A stretch of DNA of 64,000 nucleotides from Planctomycetota bacterium (GTDB lineage Bacteria > Planctomycetota > J058): positions 1 through 64,000 of the forward strand of contig JAHBXY010000027.1 of assembly GCA_019636275.1 (NCBI GenBank), in the 5' to 3' direction. The translations under genes and the position numbers were made by a program. Shown one piece after another: positions 23,457 to 31,973 of the stretch. The notes beneath the pieces are model-generated. The model searched no databases. It was not told the origin of the DNA and saw only the letters and a list, made by a program, of their open reading frames with translations. Within the stretch, counting starts at the first letter, position 1. Each line of letters begins with the position of its first letter.

Positions 23457-24257
23457 ATGACGACCGCCGACCTGGCCACGCTGACCTGCGCCGACGGGAT
23501 CGCCACGATCACGCTCAGCAACCCGCCCGCCAACGGCTACAGCTACGACATGATGCGCCAGCTCGACGCCTGCGTGCTCGAGGCGCGCATGCGCGAGGAC
23601 GTGCACGTGCTCGTGCTCACGGGCGCGGGCGAGAAGTTCTTCTGCGCCGGCGCCGACATCGGCGCCTTGCGCGAGATGACGCCGACGTTCAAGTACGCCT
23701 TCTGCCTGCACGCCAACGAGACGCTGCAGCGCCTCGAGCAGACGCCCAAGCTGGTGATCGCCGCGCTCAACGGCCACACCGTCGGCGGCGGCCTCGAGGT
23801 GGCGCTGGCCTGCGACCTGCGCTGGGGCCGCCGCGGCCCGGCGAAGGTCGGCCTGCCCGAGGTCAAGCTGGGCGTGCTCCCGGGCACCGGCGGCACGCAG
23901 CGCCTCGTGCGCCTCGTCGGGCGGGCGAGGGCCATGGAGCTCATGGTCACGGGCCGCGTCCTCGACATGGACGAGGCCGCCGCGGCGGGGCTCGTGCACG
24001 AGGTCCTCGAGGGCGACACGACGGCCGCGTTCCTGGCGCAGGTCCACGCGCGCGCCCGGCAGTTCTGCCCGCCGCACGCCGCCTCGCGCGCCGTCGGCCT
24101 GATCAAGCGCGCCGTGCAGACCGGCCCCGAGGTGGGCCTGGCCGAGGGGCTCGCGCTCGAGCGCGAGCTGCAGCAGCAGCTCTTCTTGTCGCACGACGCG
24201 CAGGAGGGGATGGCCGCCAACCGCGAGCGCCGCGAGCCGCGCTTCGAGGGCCGATGA
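23457..24257 (+). CDS. Enoyl-CoA hydratase/isomerase family protein
   Basis: A 266-residue crotonase-fold enzyme acting on CoA thioesters, probably in beta-oxidation or a related pathway. The oxyanion hole is formed by CAGADIGAL and GGGLEVALACD, and the catalytic Glu lies in GLPEVKLGVLPGTGGTQRL. Length and motifs are typical. ATG at 23457 follows CCGGAGGGCCCCC; an upstream in-frame ATG at 23373 lacks homology. It overlaps the following membrane-protein gene by ATGA. The exact substrate cannot be told. Confidence 0.93.
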   Translation: MTTADLATLTCADGIATITLSNPPANGYSYDMMRQLDACVLEARMREDVHVLVLTGAGEKFFCAGADIGALREMTPTFKYAFCLHANETLQRLEQTPKLVIAALNGHTVGGGLEVALACDLRWGRRGPAKVGLPEVKLGVLPGTGGTQRLVRLVGRARAMELMVTGRVLDMDEAAAAGLVHEVLEGDTTAAFLAQVHARARQFCPPHAASRAVGLIKRAVQTGPEVGLAEGLALERELQQQLFLSHDAQEGMAANRERREPRFEGR

Positions 24258-25018
24258 CCCCCGAGCATCAGGAGCAGCTCGAGCGGCTCCGGAGCCTGCT
24301 CGCGTCCCCCGCCGTGCGGCGGCTCGAGCAGGGGCTCGTGGCCGCGTTCGTCCTGCTCGTCGTCCTCGGCCTGATCGGGGTGCTGGCCTCCGTGCCCTAC
24401 GGGCAACAGGTCGCGGGGCTGTGGCTGATGCTGGGATGCGTCCTGCCGGTGGCCGGCGTGCTCCTGCTCCTCGCCCTCCCGCTCGGCCACATGCGCCGGC
24501 TGCGCGCCGTCGCCGCGCGCTGGGACGAGGTCGCCCGGGCGCGCGGCCTCGAGGCGACCACGGTCCCGTTCACGAGCAGCGACTGGCGGCTCTCGGGCGA
24601 CATGCACGGCGTCCCCGTCGCCGTGCGGACCGTCCGGCGCGGCCAGGGCGACTCGAGTCGCACGGCCACGATCGTGCAGGTCACGCTCCCCGAGCGCACC
24701 CCCGCCGACCTGCGCCTCTCGGTCGAGGGGTTCGGCGACCGGCTCATGAAGGCGCTCGGCGGCCAGGACGTGCAGGTCGGCGACCGCGAGGTCGACGCCC
24801 TCCTGCGCGTGCGCGGCGACGACCCCGAGGCGATCCAGACCTTCCTGCACCGGCCGGCCGTCCTCGACGCCCTGCGCGCGCTCGGGACGCACCACCGGAG
24901 CTTCACGGTCGAGCGCGCCCTGGCCCGGATCGAGGAGCCGCGCTTCGTGAAGGACCCGGAGGAGGTCATGCCGACGCTCGACCGCCTGGTCGCCCTCGCC
25001 CGCGCCCTGGGGGCCTGA
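24254..25018 (+). CDS. Two-helix membrane protein of unknown function
   Basis: A 254-residue protein with two transmembrane helices (about 28-50 and 57-78) and a cytoplasmic domain of 170 residues (ATTVPFTSSDWRLSGDMHGVPVAVRTV, shown here in part; VDALLRVRGDDPEAIQTFL). No known family was recognised. It is coupled to the hydratase gene by an ATGA overlap, although a functional link is not evident. Confidence 0.75.
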   Translation: MTPEHQEQLERLRSLLASPAVRRLEQGLVAAFVLLVVLGLIGVLASVPYGQQVAGLWLMLGCVLPVAGVLLLLALPLGHMRRLRAVAARWDEVARARGLEATTVPFTSSDWRLSGDMHGVPVAVRTVRRGQGDSSRTATIVQVTLPERTPADLRLSVEGFGDRLMKALGGQDVQVGDREVDALLRVRGDDPEAIQTFLHRPAVLDALRALGTHHRSFTVERALARIEEPRFVKDPEEVMPTLDRLVALARALGA

Positions 25019-25084
25019 GCGGGCGAGAGGCCCGGCCCGGCCCGGCCGAGGCAGCCTGCCAGGCGTATCTCCGACCGGGCCTCT

Positions 25085-25320
25085 CAATGCCAAATGGTCA
25101 GCGCGTCAACTGCTGCGTCGACCCGTTCCCGTTCCCGTTCCCGTTCCCGGTTGTTGGGGCCACATGAACTTCGACCACGAGCGCTGGTCGAAACCTCCTC
25201 CTCGCGTGGTCTCCATGCTCACTCGCATGATCAACTACCTCGGAGGTGCGGGAACGGGAACGGGAACGGGAACGGGAACGGAGACTCGACCGAGAGTTGG
25301 CCGCTAACCATTCGGCATTG
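25085..25320. repeat. Inverted-repeat element built around hexanucleotide arrays
   Basis: Four tandem GTTCCC units (25125-25148) face five tandem GGGAAC units (25250-25279) across about 100 bp. The outer flanks are also inverted: CAATGCC with AATGGT on the left matches ACCATT with GGCATTG on the right. An internal perfect hairpin (TTCGACCA/TGGTCGAA) lies in the loop. The whole 236-bp unit sits between two convergent genes. It resembles a MITE-like or structured palindromic element; a bidirectional terminator role is also possible. Confidence 0.75.
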
Positions 25321-25323
25321 CCT

Positions 25324-26124
25324 CTAGCCGGGCGCGGCCCCCTGCCCGGCGAGGCGCTTCTTCATCGCGTCGCCCGCCATGCGCGCGACCGTGCGCCGCG
25401 GCAGGAAGCGCTGGAACCACCACATGATCGTGTGGAAGGGCGCCGGGATCGCCACCGGCCGCGGGCGGCGGATCGCCTTCAGGCACACCTCGGCCACCTC
25501 CTCGGGCGTCCGGCGCGCCAGGCGCGGCGTGTGGTGGGCGTCGGGCGAGCCGGCGATCGACTGGAACTCGGTCGGCACCGGCCCCGGGCACACGGCCACG
25601 ACGCGCACGCCCTGGCCGCGGACCTCGACGTCGAGCGCCTCGGAGAGCGAGAGCACGTAGGCCTTCGTCGCCGCGTAGACGGCGAAGTAGGGCACGGGCT
25701 GGAAGGCGGCGATCGACGCCAGGTTGAGGACCACGCCCCGGCGGCGCGCGACGAAGCCCGGCAGGAACGCCAGCGTCAACCGCGTCAGCGACTCGCAGTT
25801 GAGGCGCACCTCCTGCGCCTGCTCCTCGGCCGGGATCGACAGCGCCGGCCCGAACCGCCCCACGCCCGCGTTGTTGACGAGCACGGTCGCGTCAGGCGCC
25901 GCGGCGAGCATCTCCTGGGCGGCGTCCTCGCGGGCCACGTCCAGGCCCAGGACCTTCACGTCGCGCCCGTGCTTCGTCCGCAGGTCGGCCGCCAGCGCCT
26001 CCAGGCGCTCGGCGCGCCGCGCGACGAGCAGCAGGTCGAACCCGGCCGCCGCCAGCCGCCGCGCGACCGCCTCGCCGATCCCGGCCGACGCCCCCGTGAT
26101 CACCGCCCGCCCCGAGACGTCCAT
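25324..26124 (-). CDS. Short-chain dehydrogenase/reductase
   Basis: A 266-residue classical SDR using NAD(P). The cofactor motif TGASAGIG lies at residues 10-17. VNNAG, the catalytic Ser in NLASIAA and YAATK follow in order, and PGPVPTEF closes the cofactor pocket. Arg residues after the second strand (VARRAERLEAL) suggest an NADPH preference. The C-terminus (MWWFQRFLPRR) is membrane-associating in character. Substrate unknown. Convergent with the membrane-protein gene across the hexanucleotide element. Confidence 0.93.
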   Translation of the reverse strand: MDVSGRAVITGASAGIGEAVARRLAAAGFDLLLVARRAERLEALAADLRTKHGRDVKVLGLDVAREDAAQEMLAAAPDATVLVNNAGVGRFGPALSIPAEEQAQEVRLNCESLTRLTLAFLPGFVARRRGVVLNLASIAAFQPVPYFAVYAATKAYVLSLSEALDVEVRGQGVRVVAVCPGPVPTEFQSIAGSPDAHHTPRLARRTPEEVAEVCLKAIRRPRPVAIPAPFHTIMWWFQRFLPRRTVARMAGDAMKKRLAGQGAAPG

Positions 26125-26329
26125 CCCGCCCTCCGCCCGCCGCCCGCCGGCTCCGCGCCGGCGCGGCGGCGCGCCATCGGACCCCGCCGCGGTCCGCCCG
26201 GCAAGCCGCCCGTACGCACCGCGACCCGGAGAGCCTCATGGCTCCCCGGGCCGGGTGACACCCACTCACTCGCGGCCTCGCCCGCCCACGCGCCGCCGGA
26301 GCGCGGAGGCGCGCACGAGGCCTTGCTCC

Positions 26330-27052
26330 CTACGCGGGCTGCAGCGCCGACTCGACGACCACCTTGGCCTCGGCCGCGCCCTGCTTCGTCAGGCGCCAGC
26401 CCAGGCGGTCGCCGTCGTCGCCCTTGACCTCCTCGAACAGCGCCCCGTCCTTCTTCATGTTCTGGGCGAAGTTCGCCACGTTGTAGGCGTCGTGCGCCAC
26501 GCACAGCTCGCGCAGCGCCTCGAGCGCGACGCGCTTCTTGCGCAGGCCCAGCCACAGGCCGAGCGTCCGCTGCCGGCCGCGCGCCGAGGCGACCCCGCCG
26601 ACCAGCGCCTGGATCTCGGCCAGCTCGTCCGCCGTGAGGTCGAGGCCGAGCGGCCGCTTGACCCCGCGCGAGACCGCCTGCGAGCGCGAGACCGCCTGCG
26701 AGCGCGACGCCGCCTGCGACCGCGACGCCGCCTGCGACCGCGACGCCGCCTGCGACCGCGACGCCGCCTGCGAGGTCGCCTTGGCGCGGGAGGCCGCCTG
26801 CGAGGCCGTCTTGGCCGCCTGCGCCGGCGTGGCCGGGCGGGCGTGCTTGCCCGAGCTCTTGCGCACCTCGGCCAGACCGGCCTCGAGCGCGATCAGCGCG
26901 ACGTCGGTCGGCGTGACCTCGAGCTCGCGCGTCTCCTGCAGGGCCTCGGCGAGGTGGACGAGCTGGTCCCACACCTCGCGGCGCATCACGATGCGCCGGG
27001 CCACCATGTCGTCCGCGTCCTCGATCACGTTGAACTTGGGGGGAAGGGTCAC
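26330..27052 (-). CDS. Hypothetical protein with SQAASR repeats and a winged-helix-like C-terminus
   Basis: About 240 residues. The N-terminal part (residues 1-65) is helical and resembles a ribbon-helix-helix or DNA-binding region: MVARRIVMRREVWDQLVHLA. A central tract repeats the hexapeptide SQAASR about six times. The C-terminal part (LGLDLTADELAEIQALVGG, then WRLTKQGAAEAKVV) is winged-helix-like. GTG at 27052 is chosen because GGAGG lies 5 nt before it and upstream residues are Arg-rich noise. A nucleoid or regulatory DNA-binding role is plausible but unproven. Confidence 0.7.
   Translation of the reverse strand: MTLPPKFNVIEDADDMVARRIVMRREVWDQLVHLAEALQETRELEVTPTDVALIALEAGLAEVRKSSGKHARPATPAQAAKTASQAASRAKATSQAASRSQAASRSQAASRSQAASRSQAVSRSQAVSRGVKRPLGLDLTADELAEIQALVGGVASARGRQRTLGLWLGLRKKRVALEALRELCVAHDAYNVANFAQNMKKDGALFEEVKGDDGDRLGWRLTKQGAAEAKVVVESALQPA
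26668..26775 (-). repeat. 18-bp tandem repeat coding for SQAASR
   Basis: About six copies of an 18-bp unit close to CGCGACGCCGCCTGCGAC on the plus strand. All stay in frame within the host gene, so copy number can vary without breaking it. Confidence 0.75.
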
Positions 27053-27279
27053 TCTCGCCTCCGCTCGGGTCTCGGTGCTCGCGCCCCGCCGTGGGGCCAG
27101 CCACATCGCGGAGTCTAGCCAGGGGGTCCGACGTCTCCGGCGCGCCCGACCACGCCCAGGACGGCCTCGCGCGCGGCTTCGACGCCTACCCACAAGCTGT
27201 CGTGTGCCCGGCGGCGCGGCGCACCAGGGCTCGATGCATCGCCGCGGAACCGGAACCCGCCACCCGTCGTGGCAGGGGC

Positions 27280-27600
27280 ATGAGCGCAGGCAAGAAGACG
27301 ATCACCCCGGCCCGGCTCGCCGCCCGCCGCGAGGACGTGCGCCTCGCGGCGGCGCGCTGCCCGTTCTGCCACGACGACGTGCATCCCGACGCCGGCGACG
27401 TCGCCTGCGTGGCCTGCGAGCGCTGCCTCGCCCGGCACCACGAGGCGTGCTGGGACGAGGCGCGGCGCTGCGGCGCCTGCGGCGTCGGTTCGCGCCGCGC
27501 CCGCCGCCACGCCGCCGCGGCCGGCCCGGGCGCGGCGCCGCGTGCTCGCGGCGGGCGTCGGGCTGATGGCGCCTGGTCCCCGCCGCCGGCCTGGGCGTGA
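27280..27600 (+). CDS. RING-like zinc-finger protein (N-terminal part of a broken gene)
   Basis: Begins MSAGKKTITPARL. Residues about 27-66 hold a RING/treble-clef-like Cys-His set: CPFC, CVACERC, RHHEAC and CGAC. After residue 70 the sequence turns Arg/Ala-rich and stops. In adjoining frames the DNA can encode a membrane helix (VLAAGVGLMA then LVPAAGLGV), so the true product probably continues through a transmembrane segment into the TPR frame downstream. A paralogous Cys-His domain occurs in the gene at 35519. Confidence 0.6.
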   Translation: MSAGKKTITPARLAARREDVRLAAARCPFCHDDVHPDAGDVACVACERCLARHHEACWDEARRCGACGVGSRRARRHAAAAGPGAAPRARGGRRADGAWSPPPAWA

Positions 27601-28405
27601 ACCACCAGACCTCGGCCCGGGCCCGGGCCGCCGCCGCAGGCCGCCGCCGAGCATTCCCGCGCCGCCGACGCCGCCGCCGAGGCCGTGCGCGACGTCGCGC
27701 GCCCGCGCCGAGCGCCTCGCCGCCCGCGAGTGCCTGGCGCAGGAGGCGGCCGAGGACCGCTCCTGGGAGGAGCGCGACCGCGCCCGGCGCGCCGCCGAGG
27801 CCGAGGAGCGGGCCCGCGAGGAGACCCGCCGCGGCGTGCGCGCGCGCGTCGACCGGCTGACCCGGGACGCCGAGCGCCACCTCGAGCAGGGCGGCGCCGA
27901 CGACGCGGTCCGCACGCTCCGCGCGGCCCTGGCCCTCGACCCCGCGGCCGCCGGGACCCTGGCCAACCTGGCGCTGGCCCTCACCCGCGCCGGCGACCTC
28001 GACGAGGCCGTCCGCACCTGCGACCAGGCCCTGACCCTCGACCCGAAGCACGTCGAGGCCCGCGTCACGCGCGCCAACGCCCTGGCCCTCGAGGGGCGGC
28101 TGGCCGACGCCCGCGCCGACCTGGACCTCGCGCTCGCGGTGCACCCCACGCACCTGACGGCGCTGAACAACCGGGCCCTCCTGCGCCTGCGCCTCGACGA
28201 CCCCGCCGGCGCCGCGGCGGACGCGTCCGTGGCCCTGCGGGTCGCGCCCGACGACGTCCAGCCGCGCCTCACCCGCGCCCGCGCCCGCGCCGCCCTCGGC
28301 GACGCGGCGGGCGCCCGCGCCGACGGCGAGGCGCTCCTCGCCGGCTCGCGGGCGACCGACGAGCAGCGCGCCGCCGCCCGGAGCGTCCTCGCCGGGCTGC
28401 CCTGA
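27542..28405 (+). CDS. TPR-repeat protein (C-terminal part of the RING/TPR gene)
   Basis: Residues from about 60 onward are clearly coding. A charged helix (LAARECLAQEAAEDRSWEE) is followed by about four TPR units: AVRTLRAALALDPAAAGTLA, EAVRTCDQALTLDPKHVEA, DARADLDLALAVHPTHLTA and AAADASVALRVAPDDVQ. The first 50 residues are Pro/Arg-rich and probably out of frame. The likely native protein is RING-TM-TPR. TPRs mediate protein binding; the partner is unknown. Confidence 0.65.
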   Translation: MLAAGVGLMAPGPRRRPGREPPDLGPGPGRRRRPPPSIPAPPTPPPRPCATSRARAERLAARECLAQEAAEDRSWEERDRARRAAEAEERAREETRRGVRARVDRLTRDAERHLEQGGADDAVRTLRAALALDPAAAGTLANLALALTRAGDLDEAVRTCDQALTLDPKHVEARVTRANALALEGRLADARADLDLALAVHPTHLTALNNRALLRLRLDDPAGAAADASVALRVAPDDVQPRLTRARARAALGDAAGARADGEALLAGSRATDEQRAAARSVLAGLP

Positions 28406-28412
28406 GCGCGCG

Positions 28413-29447
28413 CTACCGCGCCTCGGCGCAGGTGAAGGCCTCGCCGTCCGGGGTGGCCCCGACCGCCCGCCAGACGGCGGGGAACTCGGCGGCGGGCGCC
28501 TCGTCGAGCCGCGCGGCGAGCGCCGGCGCGACGCGGTAGGTGAGCGCGCGGCCGCTCGGGCGGTGCACGACGACGACCTCGACGGCGGCCCCGTCGGGCG
28601 CCCCCTCCAGGCGCAGGTTCCCCTTGCCGGGCGAGGCGCCGGTGGCGACGAGCAGCCCGTCGAGCGCCGCGACCGCCGGGGCGCTCGCGGGCGCGCGCAG
28701 CGTCACGACGAGCTGCCACCCGTCCGCGCGGTCCGCCCCCAGGCGCGCCAGCGCGTGCGCGCCGAGCCGGTGACCGAGGAGCGCCCAGGGCCGCGGCGTC
28801 CCGTGCGGCGGCGCGCCGTGGACCTCGCGCACGGCGCGCACGACCTCGTCGTCGGCGGGCGCCCCGCCGGGCGGGCAGGCGGGCGAGCACGCCGGGCCGT
28901 GGACCTCGGCGTGCGCCGCCGCCAGCCGCGCCGTGGCGAGCCAGCCGAGGTACGCCGCACGGTGCGCCCGCACCGCGGCGTCCGGCCCGGCCAGCCAGAC
29001 CGACCACTTCCCGTCCGGAGCGCGCACGTGCGCCGCGACCAGGCGCCACCCGGGACGCGGCGGCCCCTCGCGCGGCTCGTAGGTGCCGGCCTGCTCCACG
29101 ACCCGCACCCGCAGGTCCCCCCGGTCGAGCGCCTCGACGACCACCTGGTCGGACGCCGACAGCGGCGCGCCGTCCGCGCGCCGCCAGCGGCCCAGGAGGC
29201 GCGCGCGGTAGTCGTCGAAGCCCATGGGGTAGAGGAGGACGTTGACCCGCGCCGCCTCCGCGGCGCCCTCGACCGCGGGCAGGTCGAAGTCGAGGACGAA
29301 CGGCTTCTCCTCGGCGGGCCGCGCCCGCCAGCCGGCCGGCGGCGCGTCGAACGCCAGCGGGCGCGGCGGGCCGGCCGGCGGCGCGGCGTGCTCCTGGGCC
29401 GCGGCCGTCGCGGTCAGGACGACGGCCAGCAGGGCGAGCAGTCTCAC
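28413..29447 (-). CDS. Exported protein of unknown function
   Basis: A 344-residue secreted protein with signal peptide VRLLALLAVVLTATAAAQE. The mature part has alternating beta segments: PFVLDFDLPAVEGAAEAARV, then LYPMGFDDYRARLLGRW, then WSVWLAGPDAAVRAHRAAYL. A Cys pair with little spacing (PACSPACPPG) lies mid-protein. No known family was recognised. GTG at 29447 overlaps the end of modC (29444), so it is probably co-transcribed with the transporter genes. Confidence 0.75.
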   Translation of the reverse strand: MRLLALLAVVLTATAAAQEHAAPPAGPPRPLAFDAPPAGWRARPAEEKPFVLDFDLPAVEGAAEAARVNVLLYPMGFDDYRARLLGRWRRADGAPLSASDQVVVEALDRGDLRVRVVEQAGTYEPREGPPRPGWRLVAAHVRAPDGKWSVWLAGPDAAVRAHRAAYLGWLATARLAAAHAEVHGPACSPACPPGGAPADDEVVRAVREVHGAPPHGTPRPWALLGHRLGAHALARLGADRADGWQLVVTLRAPASAPAVAALDGLLVATGASPGKGNLRLEGAPDGAAVEVVVVHRPSGRALTYRVAPALAARLDEAPAAEFPAVWRAVGATPDGEAFTCAEAR

Positions 29448-30511
29448 GGGGGTCCTCCGTCGTTCATGGGCACCGCGCGCGCGGCGGCCGGGTCGATCGA
29501 GGCGCCGACCACGGCGCCGGGCTCGAGCGCCTGCGCCGCGCGGCGCGCCACGACGGCCACCAGCGCCAGGCCGTCGCAATCGAGCGTCACGCGCGCCAGC
29601 GGCCCCTCGCGCGCGACGCCCGCGACGCGCCCGGCGAGGGCGTTCGCCCCGTCGCCCGCCGGCCCGAGCACGACGTCCTCGGCGCGGACGGCCAGCGCCG
29701 CCGGTCCGCCGACGTCCGGCGTCCCGGCGGCCACCAGGCGCAGGGCGCCCACCTCGAGCGTCGCGCGCCCCGCCTCGACGCCCAGGACGCTCGCGGGCAG
29801 GACGTTGTCGACGCCGACGGCGCGCGCGACGGCCGCGTCGGCGGGCCGGTCGAAGACGTCGTCGGGCGCGCCCACCTGGCGCACGCGGCCGTCGATCATG
29901 ACGACCACGTGATCGGCCAGCGCCTGCGCCTCGGCGAGGTCGTGCGTGACGACGAGCGCGGGCACCGCCGCCTGCGCCAGCAGGGCCTTCAACTCGCCGC
30001 GCAGCCGCGCCCGCGTCGGCAGGTCCAGCGCCGAGAGCGGCTCGTCGAGGAGCAGGAGCCGCGGCCCGGGGGCCAGCGCCCGCGCCAGCGCCACGCGCTG
30101 CTGCTCGCCGCCGGAGAGCGCCGCCGGCCGCCGCCCCGCCAGCGCCTCGACCCCGAAGCGCCGCAGGAGCGCGTCGACGCGGGCCGCGCGGCCGGCCCGC
30201 GGCGCGCCGTAGCCCACGTTGTCGGCCACGCTCAGGTGCGGGAACAGGGCGAAGTCCTGGAACAGGAGCCCGACGCCGCGCGCCTGGATCGGCACCCAGC
30301 GGCCGTCGCCGGACCAGGTCTCGCCGCCGAAGCGGACCTCGCCCCGGTCGGGCCGCTCCAGGCCGGCGACGCAGCGCAGGAGCGTCGACTTGCCCGCGCC
30401 GCTCGGGCCGAAGACCACGACCACCTGCGGCCCCGCCAGGGCGAGGTCGAGCCGCGCGGCGATCGTCGGCCCACCGGGGAAGCGCCGCTCGACGTCGACG
30501 AACAGGCTCAC
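29444..30511 (-). CDS. modC: Molybdate/tungstate-type ABC transporter ATP-binding protein
   Basis: A 355-residue ATPase of the cytoplasmic face. Walker A GPSGAGKST, Q-loop LFQDFALFPH, signature LSGGEQQRVALARAL, Walker B LLLLDEPLSALD and the switch His (VTHD) are all present. The C-terminal 120 residues are a TOBE-like domain that in ModC binds the oxyanion. It follows modB with a GTGA overlap, giving the order modA-modB-modC under a dedicated regulator. Substrate could be molybdate, tungstate or another oxyanion. Confidence 0.9.
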   Translation of the reverse strand: MSLFVDVERRFPGGPTIAARLDLALAGPQVVVVFGPSGAGKSTLLRCVAGLERPDRGEVRFGGETWSGDGRWVPIQARGVGLLFQDFALFPHLSVADNVGYGAPRAGRAARVDALLRRFGVEALAGRRPAALSGGEQQRVALARALAPGPRLLLLDEPLSALDLPTRARLRGELKALLAQAAVPALVVTHDLAEAQALADHVVVMIDGRVRQVGAPDDVFDRPADAAVARAVGVDNVLPASVLGVEAGRATLEVGALRLVAAGTPDVGGPAALAVRAEDVVLGPAGDGANALAGRVAGVAREGPLARVTLDCDGLALVAVVARRAAQALEPGAVVGASIDPAAARAVPMNDGGPP

Positions 30512-31182
30512 GCCCGCGCCGCCCGCGCGCGCGGCTGCAGCGCGTAGGTGACGACGAGGACGGCGAAGGAGAAGGAGAGCAACAGCGCCGACGTGCGCGC
30601 GGCGGCCTCGTAGTCGAGCGCCTGGACGTGGTCGTAGATCGCGATCGAGACGGTGCGCGTGCGGCCCGGGACGTTGCCGCCGACCATGAGGATCACGCCG
30701 AACTCGCCGACGGTGTGCGCGAAGGTCAGCACCATGCCGCTCACGACCCCGGCGCGCGACAGCGGCAGGACGACGCGGAAGAAGGTCGCCACGCGCGAGG
30801 CGCCGAGCGACCACGAGGCCTCGACCAGCCGCCGGTCGACCCTCGCGAAGGCCGCGGCGAACGGCTGCACGGCGAAGGGCAGGCTGGAGAGCACCGACGC
30901 CAGGAGGATCCCCTCGAAGGAGAAGGCCAGCGGCGCGCCGGTCACGGCCTCCCACGCGCGGCCGAGCGGGCTGCGCGGGCCGAGGGCGAAGAGGACGTAG
31001 AAGCCGAGGACCGTGGGCGGGAGCACCAGCGGCAGCGCGGTGAGCGCCTCGACCGCCACGCGCCCGCGCCAGGTCGTCGTCGCCAGCCAGTAGGCCAGCG
31101 GCAGGCCCAGCGCGGTGAGGATCGCCGTCGTCGCCGCGGCCAGCTCGAGGCTCAGGCGGAGCGCCTGCCAGTCGAGGCTCAT
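30508..31182 (-). CDS. modB: Molybdate/tungstate-type ABC transporter permease
   Basis: A 224-residue inner-membrane protein with about five or six helices. It contains the conserved permease loop EASWSLGASRVATFFRVVLP (EAA motif) that docks with the ATPase. VGEFGVILMVGGNVPGRT is characteristic of ModB/WtpB/TupB permeases. ATG at 31182 overlaps the modA stop, and its own stop overlaps modC. Confidence 0.93.
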   Translation of the reverse strand: MSLDWQALRLSLELAAATTAILTALGLPLAYWLATTTWRGRVAVEALTALPLVLPPTVLGFYVLFALGPRSPLGRAWEAVTGAPLAFSFEGILLASVLSSLPFAVQPFAAAFARVDRRLVEASWSLGASRVATFFRVVLPLSRAGVVSGMVLTFAHTVGEFGVILMVGGNVPGRTRTVSIAIYDHVQALDYEAAARTSALLLSFSFAVLVVTYALQPRARAARA

Positions 31183-31973
31183 GGCGGCGGGAGCCCGAAG
31201 CCGTAGCGGGCGAGCAGGTCGCGGCCCGCCGCGCCGGTGAGGAAGGCCACGAGGTCGCGCGCCGCGGCCGGGTCCTGCGCCCAGCGGAGCACGACGCCCC
31301 CCTGCGCCAGCGGGGCGTGCGCGTCCTCGGGGACGACGGCGTGCTTGCCGCGCTCGCGCAGGCCCGGGGCGAGGGCCAGCGAGAGGGCGATGATGCCCAC
31401 GTCGGCGCTGCCGGAGTCGACGAACTGGGCGGTCTGGGCGACGTTGTCGCCGAGGACCAGCCGCGGCGCGACCGCCTCGAGCAGCCCGGCCGCGCGCAGG
31501 GCCTCCTCGGCCGCCCGCCCGTAGGGGGCGTGCTGCGGGTTGGCGATCGCCACCGCCCGCACGCCCGGCGCGGCCGCGGCGCGCAGCCCCAGCGCCTCGA
31601 CGTCGAGCGGCGACGCGCGCGGCGCCCACACCGCGAGCCGGCCGTAGGCGTAGGGGAACGGCGGCCCGTCGCTCAGGCCCGCGTCGGCGAGGCGCCGCGC
31701 GAGGTCGACGTCGGCCGACAGGAACAGGTCGAACGGCGCCCGCTGCGAGAGCTGGGCGTAGAAGTTGCCCGACGAGCCGTAGACCGCCTCGACCTCGACG
31801 CCCGGGCGCGCGGCGCGGAAGGCCACGAGCAGGTCGTCGAGGGCGAACTTCAGGTCCGAGGCCGCGGCGACCCGCACGCGCGCCGGCGCGGCGGCCGGCG
31901 GGCGCTCGCAGCCGGCGAGCAGCACGAGCGTCAGCGCGACGACAGGGGCCAGGCCGACGACGACCGCCCTCAC
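31179..31973 (-). CDS. modA: Molybdate/tungstate-type ABC transporter substrate-binding lipoprotein
   Basis: A 264-residue lipoprotein. Signal and lipobox (LTLVLLAGC) precede VRVAAASDLKFALDDLL, the ModA hallmark with Ser contacts for the oxyanion. VEAVYGSSGNFYAQLSQRAPF then FDLFLSADVD, LVLGDNVAQTAQFV and ADVGIIALSLA follow. GTG at 31973 overlaps the regulator stop. ModA-type proteins bind molybdate or tungstate in the periplasm. Confidence 0.93.
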   Translation of the reverse strand: MRAVVVGLAPVVALTLVLLAGCERPPAAAPARVRVAAASDLKFALDDLLVAFRAARPGVEVEAVYGSSGNFYAQLSQRAPFDLFLSADVDLARRLADAGLSDGPPFPYAYGRLAVWAPRASPLDVEALGLRAAAAPGVRAVAIANPQHAPYGRAAEEALRAAGLLEAVAPRLVLGDNVAQTAQFVDSGSADVGIIALSLALAPGLRERGKHAVVPEDAHAPLAQGGVVLRWAQDPAAARDLVAFLTGAAGRDLLARYGFGLPPP

